From NCBI RefSeq assembly GCF_009711475.1, contig NZ_SMMD01000803.1, positions 1 to 8,803 of the forward strand: 8,803 nt of DNA, read 5' to 3'. Made by a program: the position numbers and the translations under genes. This stretch comes from Fulvivirga aurantia. Lineage in GTDB: Bacteria; Bacteroidota; Bacteroidia; Cytophagales; Cyclobacteriaceae. Positions 1 to 7,283 of this stretch are shown here, one piece after another. The notes beneath the pieces are model-generated. The model was not told where the DNA came from. It worked only from the letters and a program-made list of their open reading frames with translations, and searched no databases. The first letter of the stretch is position 1, and each line of letters opens with the position of its first letter.

Positions 1-72
1 TTCGGACTCCTAAGGTCGTCCTCTGAGTGATGTGCTAAATAAGGATTACAGACTTCGAAAGCCTCAAAAAGA
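1..72. other. Non-coding region downstream of rhodanese gene
   Basis: No supported gene is seen here on either strand. Two weak dyads are visible: a 6-bp stem with one G-U pair at 50-64 (AGGCTT / AAGTCT) and an imperfect palindrome around 4-21 (GGAC...GTCC with central CCTAAGG). Neither is followed by a T-run in the minus direction, so no convincing terminator for the ddl-side operon is found in the window. A plus-strand gene ending in the first 30 bases cannot be excluded. Confidence 0.4.
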
Positions 73-114
73 CAGATTGCTAATTGCTCATTGTTAATTG
101 TTCATTGTCAATTG
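73..114 (-). repeat. Degenerate 7-bp tandem repeat (six units) overlapping rhodanese stop
   Basis: Read on the minus strand, six exact-length heptads follow each other without gaps. Every unit begins CAAT. Units of the form CAATTRR alternate with units of the form CAATGAR, giving a 14-bp higher period; the last unit has diverged to CAATCTG. The first unit supplies the final Asn and the TGA stop of the rhodanese gene. The 7-bp phase is seen directly. The array resembles in form the heptameric short tandem repeats known from cyanobacteria, but a relationship is not implied. Function is unknown; it could be slippage-derived filler, a binding array, or part of a dispersed family in this genome. 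Confidence 0.85.
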
Positions 115-398
115 GTGTAAGCTTCAATGCCGCCTTTTAAGCTTTTTACGTTGGTGAAACCTTGCTTTGATAAGTATTTTTGAGCTTGTTGGCTTCTTTT
201 TCCGGACTGACAGTGTACAATAACCTCTTCTTCTTTATGAGGCGCCAGCTCTTCTAACTGATCAGGTAAGCTTGCCAGAGGGATGTTTCTAGCTCCAATA
301 TTCCGCTCCTCGTATTCCCAGGTTTCCCTAACATCAATGATAATAAGCTCCTCCTGATCCGTTCTGTTTTTAAGTTCCGATGCTGTTATCATCTTCAT
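108..398 (-). CDS. Single-domain rhodanese-like protein
   Basis: A 96-residue protein that is one rhodanese domain with no signal peptide, so it is probably cytosolic. Visible landmarks are the DVRE motif at 22-25, typical of the fold, and the active-site loop CQSGKRS at 63-69. Its Cys63 would carry the persulfide in sulfur transfer (CxxGxRS pattern of the GlpE/PspE type). The length fits single-domain members. The ATG overlaps the TGA of the upstream secreted-protein gene by four bases (ATGA), so translation is probably coupled and it is the last gene of that operon. The stop codon lies inside the first unit of a heptad repeat, so the present C-terminus may be set by that repeat. The sulfur acceptor cannot be told from sequence. 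The family call is secure; the physiological role is unknown. Confidence 0.93.
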   Translation of the reverse strand: MKMITASELKNRTDQEELIIIDVRETWEYEERNIGARNIPLASLPDQLEELAPHKEEEVIVHCQSGKRSQQAQKYLSKQGFTNVKSLKGGIEAYTN

Positions 399-2284
399 TG
401 TTTAATGATTTTTCGCGTAATCACTTTATCTTCTCTTATCAGTTTAACCAGATATAGCCCAGTTGGTAGGTTGCTTATATCTACGGTATTTCCTTCATTT
501 AATTCCTCACGAATCATAAGCCTGCCGTCCATGCTTAATATTTCGAAAGGCCCGGTATAATTGGCTATTCTAAGAGTACCCTTTGTCGGGTTAGGGTAAA
601 TCCTGATGACTTTCTCGTTAACTTCCGGTATGTCAGTAATTGTTTCTGGTTCGGGACCAAAAACAGGGCGCATCATCATATTTCCAGAAATGTTTTTGTT
701 GACTTCCCATTTGCCCGATACATTAAAAAACACTCTGTCACGCGTATCTGAGTTCTTATCAAGGCCTACAGCAACGACCTCAGTTGTGTTTTGTCTGAAA
801 CCGATGTAAAATATCGAATCCTCAATAAATGCCGGATTTTGCAATTCAAATCGTGTGAACTGATTGAGGCCTGGTTTTACACTTATCGAAATAGGTTCTC
901 TCAGCATTACTTCGTCACTATTCTGGGCAGTATCAATGTCGCTCCATACCATCAGGTCGATGCTTTTACCATTAGGAGAAGAGTTGACGTACGGAAAGTA
1001 AATGTCAAAGGCTATCAGGTAATTTAATGTATCGCCAAGCTTTTCGTACTGGTAGGCCAATCTTCGTCCGCTGGTGATGAGCCCAATAGCAGCTTCGGCC
1101 TCCCCATCATCATATGCATAATAATCTTTGAGATTGAAAGTGGCAGTAGTAGTGTCGTTTCTGTTAAAGTTGGTCAAAGGGAAATTCTTAAATTCATCAC
1201 CATCAGTGTCATCTTCATCACCGCTATTTAATGTTATAAACACTTCTATTTTTGTTGAATCTGCGTCTACATTCAAAGCACTTCGAGGTGCAGATGTTGG
1301 TAACGCTCTAGTTTCATAAGCACCTAGATCTATTCTTAATATTTCACTGCTTTCATTAAAAATAAATTGATCTGAAACTACGCTGTCATTGAAGTGAGTA
1401 ACCTGTGTTGTCACATCGAAATTTACATCTTGACCAGAACGTTCGTCTATATCAAGGTTGGATATGACGATACTTGTATTTTGTAAAGTATCATTGAAAT
1501 GAGCTACGGGAATACTCGTATAATTATTTAAAAAAGGAGAAGTTAATTTACTTACAATAGAGCGATCGGGGTATGCTGTACTGTTAAAATTACGGTCCTC
1601 ATTTATATAAATATAATCAACATTCCACACATCAAATGGGCCTGACTGCCTACCAAAAGCTTGAAACCTAAATTGAAAAGCATCAGTAAAGTACTTAGGG
1701 TCTGCAACAGGTAAAAGCACTTGCTTAAATTCCCCGTCTCTTACCAGAGGCTGATCGGTATTTGGCCAAATTGTGTTCCAAACTGAGTCTGTTGAGTTGT
1801 AAAATTGAAGTCGGATCGAATCAGCAGCATCGGGGACTTCACCCAGACCAGAAAACTGATAGAAAAAGCTTAAATAGATACTGTCAGCAGGTGAGTGAAC
1901 CGTGAGGTCAATAGGGCAGGAGGTCAGCACATCTGTAAGGCCGGTACTCGAGGCACTACCAAGGTAGGGTGTACCATCGGCCTGTAGGCCATCGAAAGAA
2001 GCCACATTTAAACTAGGGGGCTGCAAACCTAAACCTCCGTTTACAAAAACATTCTCACTCTCAAACCATATGGTAGAATCGGGTTGCCCTTGTGATTGTG
2101 AGAAATCATCCCATATAGGAAGAAAGATGGTGGTTGATTCTGTTTTTGCGTTTATTGATTTATTCTTTTTAGAGACTTCTTGCTTAATGGGATATATTTT
2201 TAGCTGACCTGAAGCGCATATGCTCCCCAGCAAAAACATTGAAAATATACCAAAACGAAAAAAACTCATATAATAATTAGTCAT
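395..2284 (-). CDS. Secreted T9SS type A sorting domain protein, function unknown
   Basis: A 629-residue exported protein. A signal peptide covers about residues 1-26, with a hydrophobic stretch FGIFSMFLLG and a likely cut after CASG. The last ~70 residues (from about 559) are a type A sorting domain, starting RIYPNPTKG and ending LPTGLYLVKL plus a basic tail; this domain directs passage through the type IX system and is normally removed at the surface. Between them are beta-rich segments: a jelly-roll-like part (about 55-230, with WDDFS, FDGL and WNVDYIYIN), an acidic loop GDEDDTDGDE at 355-364 that could bind calcium, and the YYAYDDGEAEA motif at 388-398, a signature I associate with Bacteroidota secreted proteins. 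No catalytic motif is seen. The first ATG overlaps the PASTA gene by eight bases. A second ATG at 2269 (Met6) gives an equally good or better signal peptide and starts just after that stop. The ATGA overlap with the rhodanese gene ties it to that operon. Confidence 0.9.
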   Translation of the reverse strand: MTNYYMSFFRFGIFSMFLLGSICASGQLKIYPIKQEVSKKNKSINAKTESTTIFLPIWDDFSQSQGQPDSTIWFESENVFVNGGLGLQPPSLNVASFDGLQADGTPYLGSASSTGLTDVLTSCPIDLTVHSPADSIYLSFFYQFSGLGEVPDAADSIRLQFYNSTDSVWNTIWPNTDQPLVRDGEFKQVLLPVADPKYFTDAFQFRFQAFGRQSGPFDVWNVDYIYINEDRNFNSTAYPDRSIVSKLTSPFLNNYTSIPVAHFNDTLQNTSIVISNLDIDERSGQDVNFDVTTQVTHFNDSVVSDQFIFNESSEILRIDLGAYETRALPTSAPRSALNVDADSTKIEVFITLNSGDEDDTDGDEFKNFPLTNFNRNDTTTATFNLKDYYAYDDGEAEAAIGLITSGRRLAYQYEKLGDTLNYLIAFDIYFPYVNSSPNGKSIDLMVWSDIDTAQNSDEVMLREPISISVKPGLNQFTRFELQNPAFIEDSIFYIGFRQNTTEVVAVGLDKNSDTRDRVFFNVSGKWEVNKNISGNMMMRPVFGPEPETITDIPEVNEKVIRIYPNPTKGTLRIANYTGPFEILSMDGRLMIREELNEGNTVDISNLPTGLYLVKLIREDKVITRKIIKQ

Positions 2285-3086
2285 TTAGCAACGCCTGCGC
2301 GTCATCATCGTCACCACCCAGGCGCAAGGTGTCAGATTCCGGAGCAATCCATACATTTATAATGTCCCCGATACGCACACGATCTCCAGACTCAGGTTGC
2401 TGCTTAAATACAATACTTTTTCTACCAGCCGTGTCACCTTCTACGGTCACCAGACCAACTTCCAGGTTAGAACCTAAGATTATAAATCGGGCATCTTCCA
2501 AATCGTAACCAACAAGTTGCGGTGCGTCAAAAGTGGATCTGGCGTAGCCGTCACCTACCACTAAATCGATAGTAGATCCTTTAGCAATTTTTTTACCTGC
2601 CTCAACTAGTTCACCATCGATGTACATTTCTAAAACAAGGTTTAAAAAAGGACTCGGCTTATATTTTATAGTGCCTCGTTTTAATTCGTTACTCTTTAAA
2701 ACCGCCTCGGCATTTCGTAAAGAACGATCTACAAGACTTGGTACAGGCACTGTAGGTGGCTTTACTCTGTTTACTGAGATAAATATCTTCCTATTTTCTT
2801 TCACCCTGGCACCAGCTTTAGGGTATTGTTTTACAATAGTCAGTGGGTCGTATTTTTCGGTATAAGTAGAGTCATTTACTTCATACCGTAAGTTTCTTTT
2901 TACGAGAAAATCCTCTATTTCATCCATATGGATGCCCTCCAGGTCGGGCACGGTTATACTTTCTCCATGGTTTGTATAGTTGGGTAGGTAAACGTTAAAA
3001 AACAACAACACACCACCCACAACAAGGGTGATTATGATGAGAAAGTGGATGAGAAATCCTTTTAAGGTATTAGAAGCTATTTTCAT
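2277..3086 (-). CDS. Membrane-anchored PASTA domain protein
   Basis: A 269-residue protein with a short basic N-terminus, one transmembrane segment at about residues 11-32, and then three PASTA-like repeats at about 44-107, 112-178 and 186-248. Each has the usual pattern of a VPDL/VPSL/APQL opening, a helix, and a later QxP-x-G or equivalent turn (KQYPKAGARV, KKIAKGSTI, KQQPESGDRV). It ends in an acidic tail with DDDD at 259-262. The topology puts the repeats in the periplasm. PASTA domains in PknB-type kinases and PBP2x bind peptidoglycan or beta-lactams; here no kinase or transpeptidase domain is attached, so a sensing or scaffolding role is inferred only. It follows ddl by 54 bases and overlaps the secreted-protein gene, which supports an envelope function. 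A TAnnTTTG box sits about 20 bases upstream of its ATG. Confidence 0.92.
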   Translation of the reverse strand: MKIASNTLKGFLIHFLIIITLVVGGVLLFFNVYLPNYTNHGESITVPDLEGIHMDEIEDFLVKRNLRYEVNDSTYTEKYDPLTIVKQYPKAGARVKENRKIFISVNRVKPPTVPVPSLVDRSLRNAEAVLKSNELKRGTIKYKPSPFLNLVLEMYIDGELVEAGKKIAKGSTIDLVVGDGYARSTFDAPQLVGYDLEDARFIILGSNLEVGLVTVEGDTAGRKSIVFKQQPESGDRVRIGDIINVWIAPESDTLRLGGDDDDAQALLND

Positions 3087-3104
3087 TTGAATTTACTTAA
3101 CGTT

Positions 3105-3112
3105 CAAACTTA
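3105..3112 (-). promoter_or_regulatory. Putative Bacteroidota -7 box upstream of PASTA gene
   Basis: The minus strand reads TAAGTTTG, also an exact TAnnTTTG match, in the 54-base gap after ddl and about 19 bases before the PASTA ATG. The -33 region is only T-rich (CTTTTATT) with no clear TTG. It could give the PASTA, secreted-protein and rhodanese genes transcription separate from ddl. Short leaders are common with this promoter type, but this remains a motif match only. Confidence 0.38.
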
Positions 3113-3140
3113 GGCATTTCTTATAATAAAAGTTAGCCAT

Positions 3141-4214
3141 TTAGTCTGGCTTGTAAGTTTTTACGAGTTTTTTGCTGCGATCAAAGCGTGCTTCCGCCAT
3201 ATTGATGATTTTGGTGATCAGGTCTGCAAAAGAAATGCCATCATGCTGCCACATCATCGGAAACATACTTGAGTTTGTGAAACCGGGAATTGTATTTATT
3301 TCATTAATCAAAATACTACCATCTTCTTTTAGAAAAAGATCTACACGCGCAAAATCTTCACACCCCAGTACTCTGTAACTTTCAATAGAAAGCTTTCTTA
3401 TTTCCTCAGAAATCTCATCAGAAACTTTGGCTGGTATTTGAAGTTTGGCTGCATCAGGATCTAAGTACTTAGCTTCATACGTATAAAAAGCATAATCGCT
3501 GCTTACCACGATTTCTCCCGGTACCGAAGCTACAGGTTGCTGATTGCCCATAACAGAACACTCAAGCTCTCTACCCTTTACAAATGACTCGCACAGCATT
3601 GTATTGTCGTATTTAAAAACGCCATCAACAGCTTTTTTAAACTCCTCTTCGCTTTCAACCTTGTAAATACCTACGGAAGAACCCAGATTAGCAGCTTTGG
3701 TCATAAAAGGTAGGCCCAGCTCAGCTTTTAGCTTTTCATAACTCAAAGTATCCTTATCCTCTACGGAAAAGTGACAAAACTTACTGGTAGGTATGCCAGC
3801 AGCATTCATGAGTTTTTTGCTGTAAAGCTTGTTCATAGACACAGCAGACCCCAAAACACCAGTGCCAACGAACGGAATATTCATTGCTTTGAGCATGCCT
3901 TGAATGGTGCCGTCCTCTCCATCTGTACCATGCAGCACCGGAAATACAATGTCGGGAGATATCAATTGTCTATCTTCTGAAATGAAGCCGATTTGTTGAG
4001 GAGAAAGACTGTAATTTAAGGCTTTACCTTTGTTAAAATCACCATTTACTTCATCCATTAAAAACCATTGGCCCTGAGGCGAAATGCCTATAAGTAAAGG
4101 CTCAAAAAGCCCTTTGTCGATATATTCTGCAATGTTTTTTGCAGAGTTTATAGAAATAGCGTGCTCTACCGATTTGCCACCAAATAGAATTGCTACTGAT
4201 GTTTTTTTACTCAT
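3141..4214 (-). CDS. ddl: D-alanine--D-alanine ligase
   Basis: Cytosolic ATP-grasp enzyme that joins two D-alanines into the dipeptide used by MurF for the peptidoglycan stem peptide. Length (357 residues) is near that of E. coli DdlA. Motifs in order: FGGKSVEHAIS at 11-21 (N-terminal substrate site), HGTDGEDG at 95-102, the glycine-rich ATP loop GSSVG at 178-182 preceded by Lys173, the omega-loop YEAKY at 246-250, and the metal-binding ARVDLF at 289-294 and NEINTIPGFT at 304-313. The YEAKY loop marks a D-Ala-D-Ala enzyme rather than a VanA-type D-lactate ligase. The usual KPA before the ATP loop is KAA here, a mild change. All core residues are present, so it should be active. The gene has its own promoter-like box and is followed by the PASTA gene. 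The call is very secure. Confidence 0.98.
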   Translation of the reverse strand: MSKKTSVAILFGGKSVEHAISINSAKNIAEYIDKGLFEPLLIGISPQGQWFLMDEVNGDFNKGKALNYSLSPQQIGFISEDRQLISPDIVFPVLHGTDGEDGTIQGMLKAMNIPFVGTGVLGSAVSMNKLYSKKLMNAAGIPTSKFCHFSVEDKDTLSYEKLKAELGLPFMTKAANLGSSVGIYKVESEEEFKKAVDGVFKYDNTMLCESFVKGRELECSVMGNQQPVASVPGEIVVSSDYAFYTYEAKYLDPDAAKLQIPAKVSDEISEEIRKLSIESYRVLGCEDFARVDLFLKEDGSILINEINTIPGFTNSSMFPMMWQHDGISFADLITKIINMAEARFDRSKKLVKTYKPD

Positions 4215-4239
4215 ATGTGGTCAATTAACTCAGACGGGC

Positions 4240-4247
4240 CAAATATA
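4240..4247 (-). promoter_or_regulatory. Putative Bacteroidota -7 box upstream of ddl
   Basis: The minus strand reads TATATTTG, an exact match to the TAnnTTTG -7 element of Bacteroidota primary promoters. It lies in the 57-base gap between the metalloprotease stop and the ddl ATG, about 26 bases before that ATG. No clear TTG-type -33 element is seen at the expected spacing, so this is a plausible but incomplete promoter. Confidence 0.45.
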
Positions 4248-4271
4248 GGGAATAAATAGAGAGACTTGTGC

Positions 4272-7259
4272 CTAATTTCTATTAGTGAGAATCAAACTTT
4301 TTGTGAATGAAAAAGTTTCTCCCACTACCTTTACAATATACAAACCAGCGGGCTCGCCAAAGAGGTCTAATCGGTAAGTTTGATTAAGGGTATTTGGTTT
4401 TACTTCCTCTAGTACCAAAGCCCCTGTTCTGTTATAAACCAATATTCTCACGTCTTCTTTTTGGTTTAGCGTAAAGCCTAGTTTTATGACTCCGTCTAAA
4501 CTTGGGTTGGGGTAAAGTGCATTCTGAATTAGATTGTCAGTCTCAGTAGTGAATACCTGAATATTATCCAGGTAAATATTATTCCCATTGTTTGAGGTGC
4601 TGACAAAAGCAATCCTTACGTTTTCTTCACCGATAAACTCACTGAGGTCAATGTTTTCGGTGCGCCACAGACTATCAGCAGTGGGATTAAAATTTTCAAA
4701 GCTTTCAAAAGTGGTATTGAGTTGATCACCAGTTTTAGAATAAATAGGTAAGTTTTGATAGGTTTCACCGCAGTTTGTGGAAACATAAATTTCAAGTTCT
4801 TCAGCATTACCCTCAAGAAGTGAATAGGCCAAATCAAAGCCAAGACTAGCTACATTGGTGTTGCTAAAATCAAGAATAGGGGATACAAACCAGTCTTTTT
4901 GACCAAAGACCTCATAATTACTAGCATTAAGCACAAGTGACTGACCTTTGGTGGTTGGTTGTATTTGCCAGGTTATATCTTGATCGGGATTGATGATTGT
5001 CCAAAGACTAGTGTCGAGACTCTCAAAGTTCTCTTTTACAGGCAGATCTTCACTGCTGTTATCAATTTCAAAAATATAATTAATGAAATTGTCATCAGTA
5101 TTTGGTTCTTCTTCCATGTTAGGGTTTAATGCAAATAATTCTATGGTATGACTACCCTCAGCTAACACTGGCAGGTCTACAGTAAGTGTTACAGACTCCT
5201 GACTTGTAAGAGAATCTACGCTTTGCCAGACAACCGTATTATTTGATCCACCATCTATAATGTATTGAAGCTCAAAATAGCCTATGGCAATACCGCCAAC
5301 ATTTTTAATGCTCACTTGAAGTGGAGGACTGTTTTGGCAGGTAACTCGTGATGGTGAGATAACTTCTTCGAGTGTAATATCTTCATTGTCATTGCTTACA
5401 ATCCCAATATTATCAAGGTAGAGGTTATTGCCAAAGCTGTTAAAGGCTATAAACGATACGCGTACTTTTTCACTACCTGCGTATGCACTTAAATCTACAA
5501 ACTCATTACGCCAATCTTCAGGGCCGGATGGCACGAAATAGCTGGTAGTTGATATCGTGCTTAGGTCATTTCCAAATTTTGCAAAAACAGTATCAGCTTG
5601 GGTTAGTGCATCGTTACACATCTCGGTAACTGTTACAATTAAGCCATCGTTAATAGCTGAAAATCTAGCGTAAGACACATCAAACATTAAGGCCGCTGAG
5701 TTTATGTTACTCATGTCTATAACCGGAGAGGTGAAAATATCAATTTCTCCTTCTAGTTCATATTCGTAAAATTCCATGCGATAAGCTTGATTGGAAGCAT
5801 TATTAAATGGTGCCGTTACAATGCCCCAGGTATCAAGTTCATCGAGGTTTTGAGTGGTCCATAGAATCGGCTGCTCCTCAAAGTCGACAATCACAGGCAA
5901 CTCAACAGTCTCAGGTATGTTGATATTCACCGAGGATTGGTCGTTATCAGCATTGCCATCACTCACCCCGTTGGTTGTGGCTATTTCAAACTCAATGGTA
6001 TAATTCCCAGTAGATGGCAACTCTATTGGAGTAAATGTAACAGTATCTATCTCGAGATATGTCAGTGAGTGGCTGGAAGGAAATGTTTCTTCAACCACGC
6101 CATTTACTTTTACAGTTATCGAAGATGATGTAATTGTATTAGTACCATAATTTCTCACTTCCAGTACCGGAGTTATACTTAGCTCACAGGCAGAAGCTTG
6201 AGGAGATAAAATCTTTCTTATGCCCAGGTCATTGGCAACCATGACGGGAGCTACATTTCCTTTGGAAGTTTTAAGGCTTGCTCTTCTTGGGCTGTTATCG
6301 ATGACTACCCGCATTCTGCTTTTCTGATCTTCCGTGAAGAGATTCATACAGACATCATCGGTGTAGTCCATGTAATTCTGAAACATTTCATCATTGCCAC
6401 AGGAGGTAGGGCCAGGGAAAGTACAAGTGCCCAAACCATTGTTGCTACCATTGGCTGCAGGAGTATCATCACAAAAATCATCTATGGTACACTCACCGCT
6501 ATCACCCCAGATATGTCTTAAGCCTAGAAAGTGCCCAACTTCATGGGTGGTAGTACGCCCCAGGTTGTATTTTGAAGATAAATCTGCATCGGGCACGTAA
6601 TCTACAGATCCAAAAGCTCGATAATCTACAACCACGCCATCTGTAAGGGCATAGTTGCTGGCATCATCGAGGCCCTGCAGTGTAGATACAGGAAACTGAG
6701 CAAAGCCCAGAAATCCATTACCAATATCAGCAACCCAGATGTTTAAATAATCCTCTGCCGGCCAATAGCTTTGCCTTTTGAGTTCATATTGATCATTGAT
6801 TTGATAGACTGATTTTCCACCTTGTACTCTTACAATCCCATCTGTTGATAGCCCTTCAGGATCTCTTTTTGCTAACTCAAATTGAATTTCAATATCCGCA
6901 GCTACGGGAAGAAAGGCTGTTGGTGTGTTAGAGGCATCTTTATTAGTTCTCCTAAAGTCTTCATTAAGCACTGTAATTTGTGATTCTACCTGTGCCAGAG
7001 AAAGGTTCTTGCCATCTCCAATTGGTTCCCCATCGTGAATGAGGTGAACAACAACGGGTATAGTGATAATTTCGGCCTCTTGCCGGGCAAACGAAGGCGT
7101 TTGGTTACGCTCATCAATTTTTTGCTTTAACCAGCCTTCAAATTCAGATTGTCCTTCGAGTTGTAAGTATTTGGCTTTAAGCTGTTTCTGATAAGAAACT
7201 ATACCGCATTTTTCTTGTGCCGGGGTTTTATTTATAAAGGCAACCAGCATTAAGCACAA
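4272..7259 (-). CDS. Secreted M43 family zinc metalloprotease with T9SS sorting domain
   Basis: A large exported protease (995 residues counted from a TTG at 7257-7259). The catalytic domain holds the zinc motif HEVGHFLGLRH at 239-249, with Glu240 as the general base, and a Met-turn at NYMDY (295-299), followed by CMNLF. This is the pattern of the pappalysin/cytophagalysin family M43. A Cys-bearing N-terminal region (KCGI at 17-20, then a helix) precedes it. After the protease come two copies of a CARDB-like beta-sandwich plus MAM/jelly-roll-like module (about 345-622 and 630-904). A type A sorting domain (about 914-995, ALYPNPSLDG to AGLYIVKV) sends it through the type IX system. Ten cysteines suggest disulfides. 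The start is uncertain: ATG at 7250 or TTG at 7259 gives a poor, uncharged signal peptide, whereas the frame stays open up to 7322 and encodes a good one, reachable only from CTG at 7313 or 7277. A strong hairpin lies within that extension. The substrate is unknown. Confidence 0.93.
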   Translation of the reverse strand: MCLMLVAFINKTPAQEKCGIVSYQKQLKAKYLQLEGQSEFEGWLKQKIDERNQTPSFARQEAEIITIPVVVHLIHDGEPIGDGKNLSLAQVESQITVLNEDFRRTNKDASNTPTAFLPVAADIEIQFELAKRDPEGLSTDGIVRVQGGKSVYQINDQYELKRQSYWPAEDYLNIWVADIGNGFLGFAQFPVSTLQGLDDASNYALTDGVVVDYRAFGSVDYVPDADLSSKYNLGRTTTHEVGHFLGLRHIWGDSGECTIDDFCDDTPAANGSNNGLGTCTFPGPTSCGNDEMFQNYMDYTDDVCMNLFTEDQKSRMRVVIDNSPRRASLKTSKGNVAPVMVANDLGIRKILSPQASACELSITPVLEVRNYGTNTITSSSITVKVNGVVEETFPSSHSLTYLEIDTVTFTPIELPSTGNYTIEFEIATTNGVSDGNADNDQSSVNINIPETVELPVIVDFEEQPILWTTQNLDELDTWGIVTAPFNNASNQAYRMEFYEYELEGEIDIFTSPVIDMSNINSAALMFDVSYARFSAINDGLIVTVTEMCNDALTQADTVFAKFGNDLSTISTTSYFVPSGPEDWRNEFVDLSAYAGSEKVRVSFIAFNSFGNNLYLDNIGIVSNDNEDITLEEVISPSRVTCQNSPPLQVSIKNVGGIAIGYFELQYIIDGGSNNTVVWQSVDSLTSQESVTLTVDLPVLAEGSHTIELFALNPNMEEEPNTDDNFINYIFEIDNSSEDLPVKENFESLDTSLWTIINPDQDITWQIQPTTKGQSLVLNASNYEVFGQKDWFVSPILDFSNTNVASLGFDLAYSLLEGNAEELEIYVSTNCGETYQNLPIYSKTGDQLNTTFESFENFNPTADSLWRTENIDLSEFIGEENVRIAFVSTSNNGNNIYLDNIQVFTTETDNLIQNALYPNPSLDGVIKLGFTLNQKEDVRILVYNRTGALVLEEVKPNTLNQTYRLDLFGEPAGLYIVKVVGETFSFTKSLILTNRN

Positions 7260-7283
7260 AAAGCCTGCTTTGAGCAGGCTTTT
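7258..7283 (-). terminator. Terminator-like hairpin between the NifU gene and metalloprotease gene
   Basis: A perfect 11-bp stem (AAAAGCCTGCT paired with AGCAGGCTTTT) encloses a 3-base loop. In the minus direction the 3' arm runs into five T residues, the form of an intrinsic terminator for the mrp-NifU unit. Because the stem ends are A/T runs it could act weakly in the other direction too. It lies in the open reading frame that would encode the protease signal peptide (KSLLKAGF), so it may instead be an attenuator within the 5' end of that gene, or only a leader hairpin if the gene starts at 7250 or 7259. Confidence 0.75.

Noticed and set aside
3..21. Imperfect palindrome around CCTAAGG at the left edge
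   Set aside because: Only outer four base pairs and a few inner ones match; it is cut near the window edge and cannot be told from chance.
50..64. Small hairpin downstream of the rhodanese gene as an operon terminator
   Set aside because: The stem is only 6 bp with a G-U pair, and no T-run follows it in the minus direction.
73..114. CRISPR array or direct-repeat array of a mobile element
   Set aside because: Units are 7 bp with no spacers, and no cas genes or transposase lie nearby.
606..1319. Several plus-strand open frames opposite the T9SS protein gene
   Set aside because: All overlap the coding region of the secreted protein in antisense, are short, and show no domain or signal.
3115..3135. 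A/T-rich inverted sequence between ddl and the PASTA gene as a terminator
   Set aside because: Pairing is weak and A/T only, without a GC stem; it more likely reflects local composition.
3141..4214. VanA-like D-Ala-D-Lac ligase (glycopeptide resistance)
   Set aside because: The omega-loop is YEAKY as in D-Ala-D-Ala enzymes, and no vanH or vanX partner genes are present.
4616..4843. Alternative minus-strand frame of 75 codons inside the protease gene
   Set aside because: Nested out of frame in a gene whose main frame holds a clear jelly-roll module and sorting domain.
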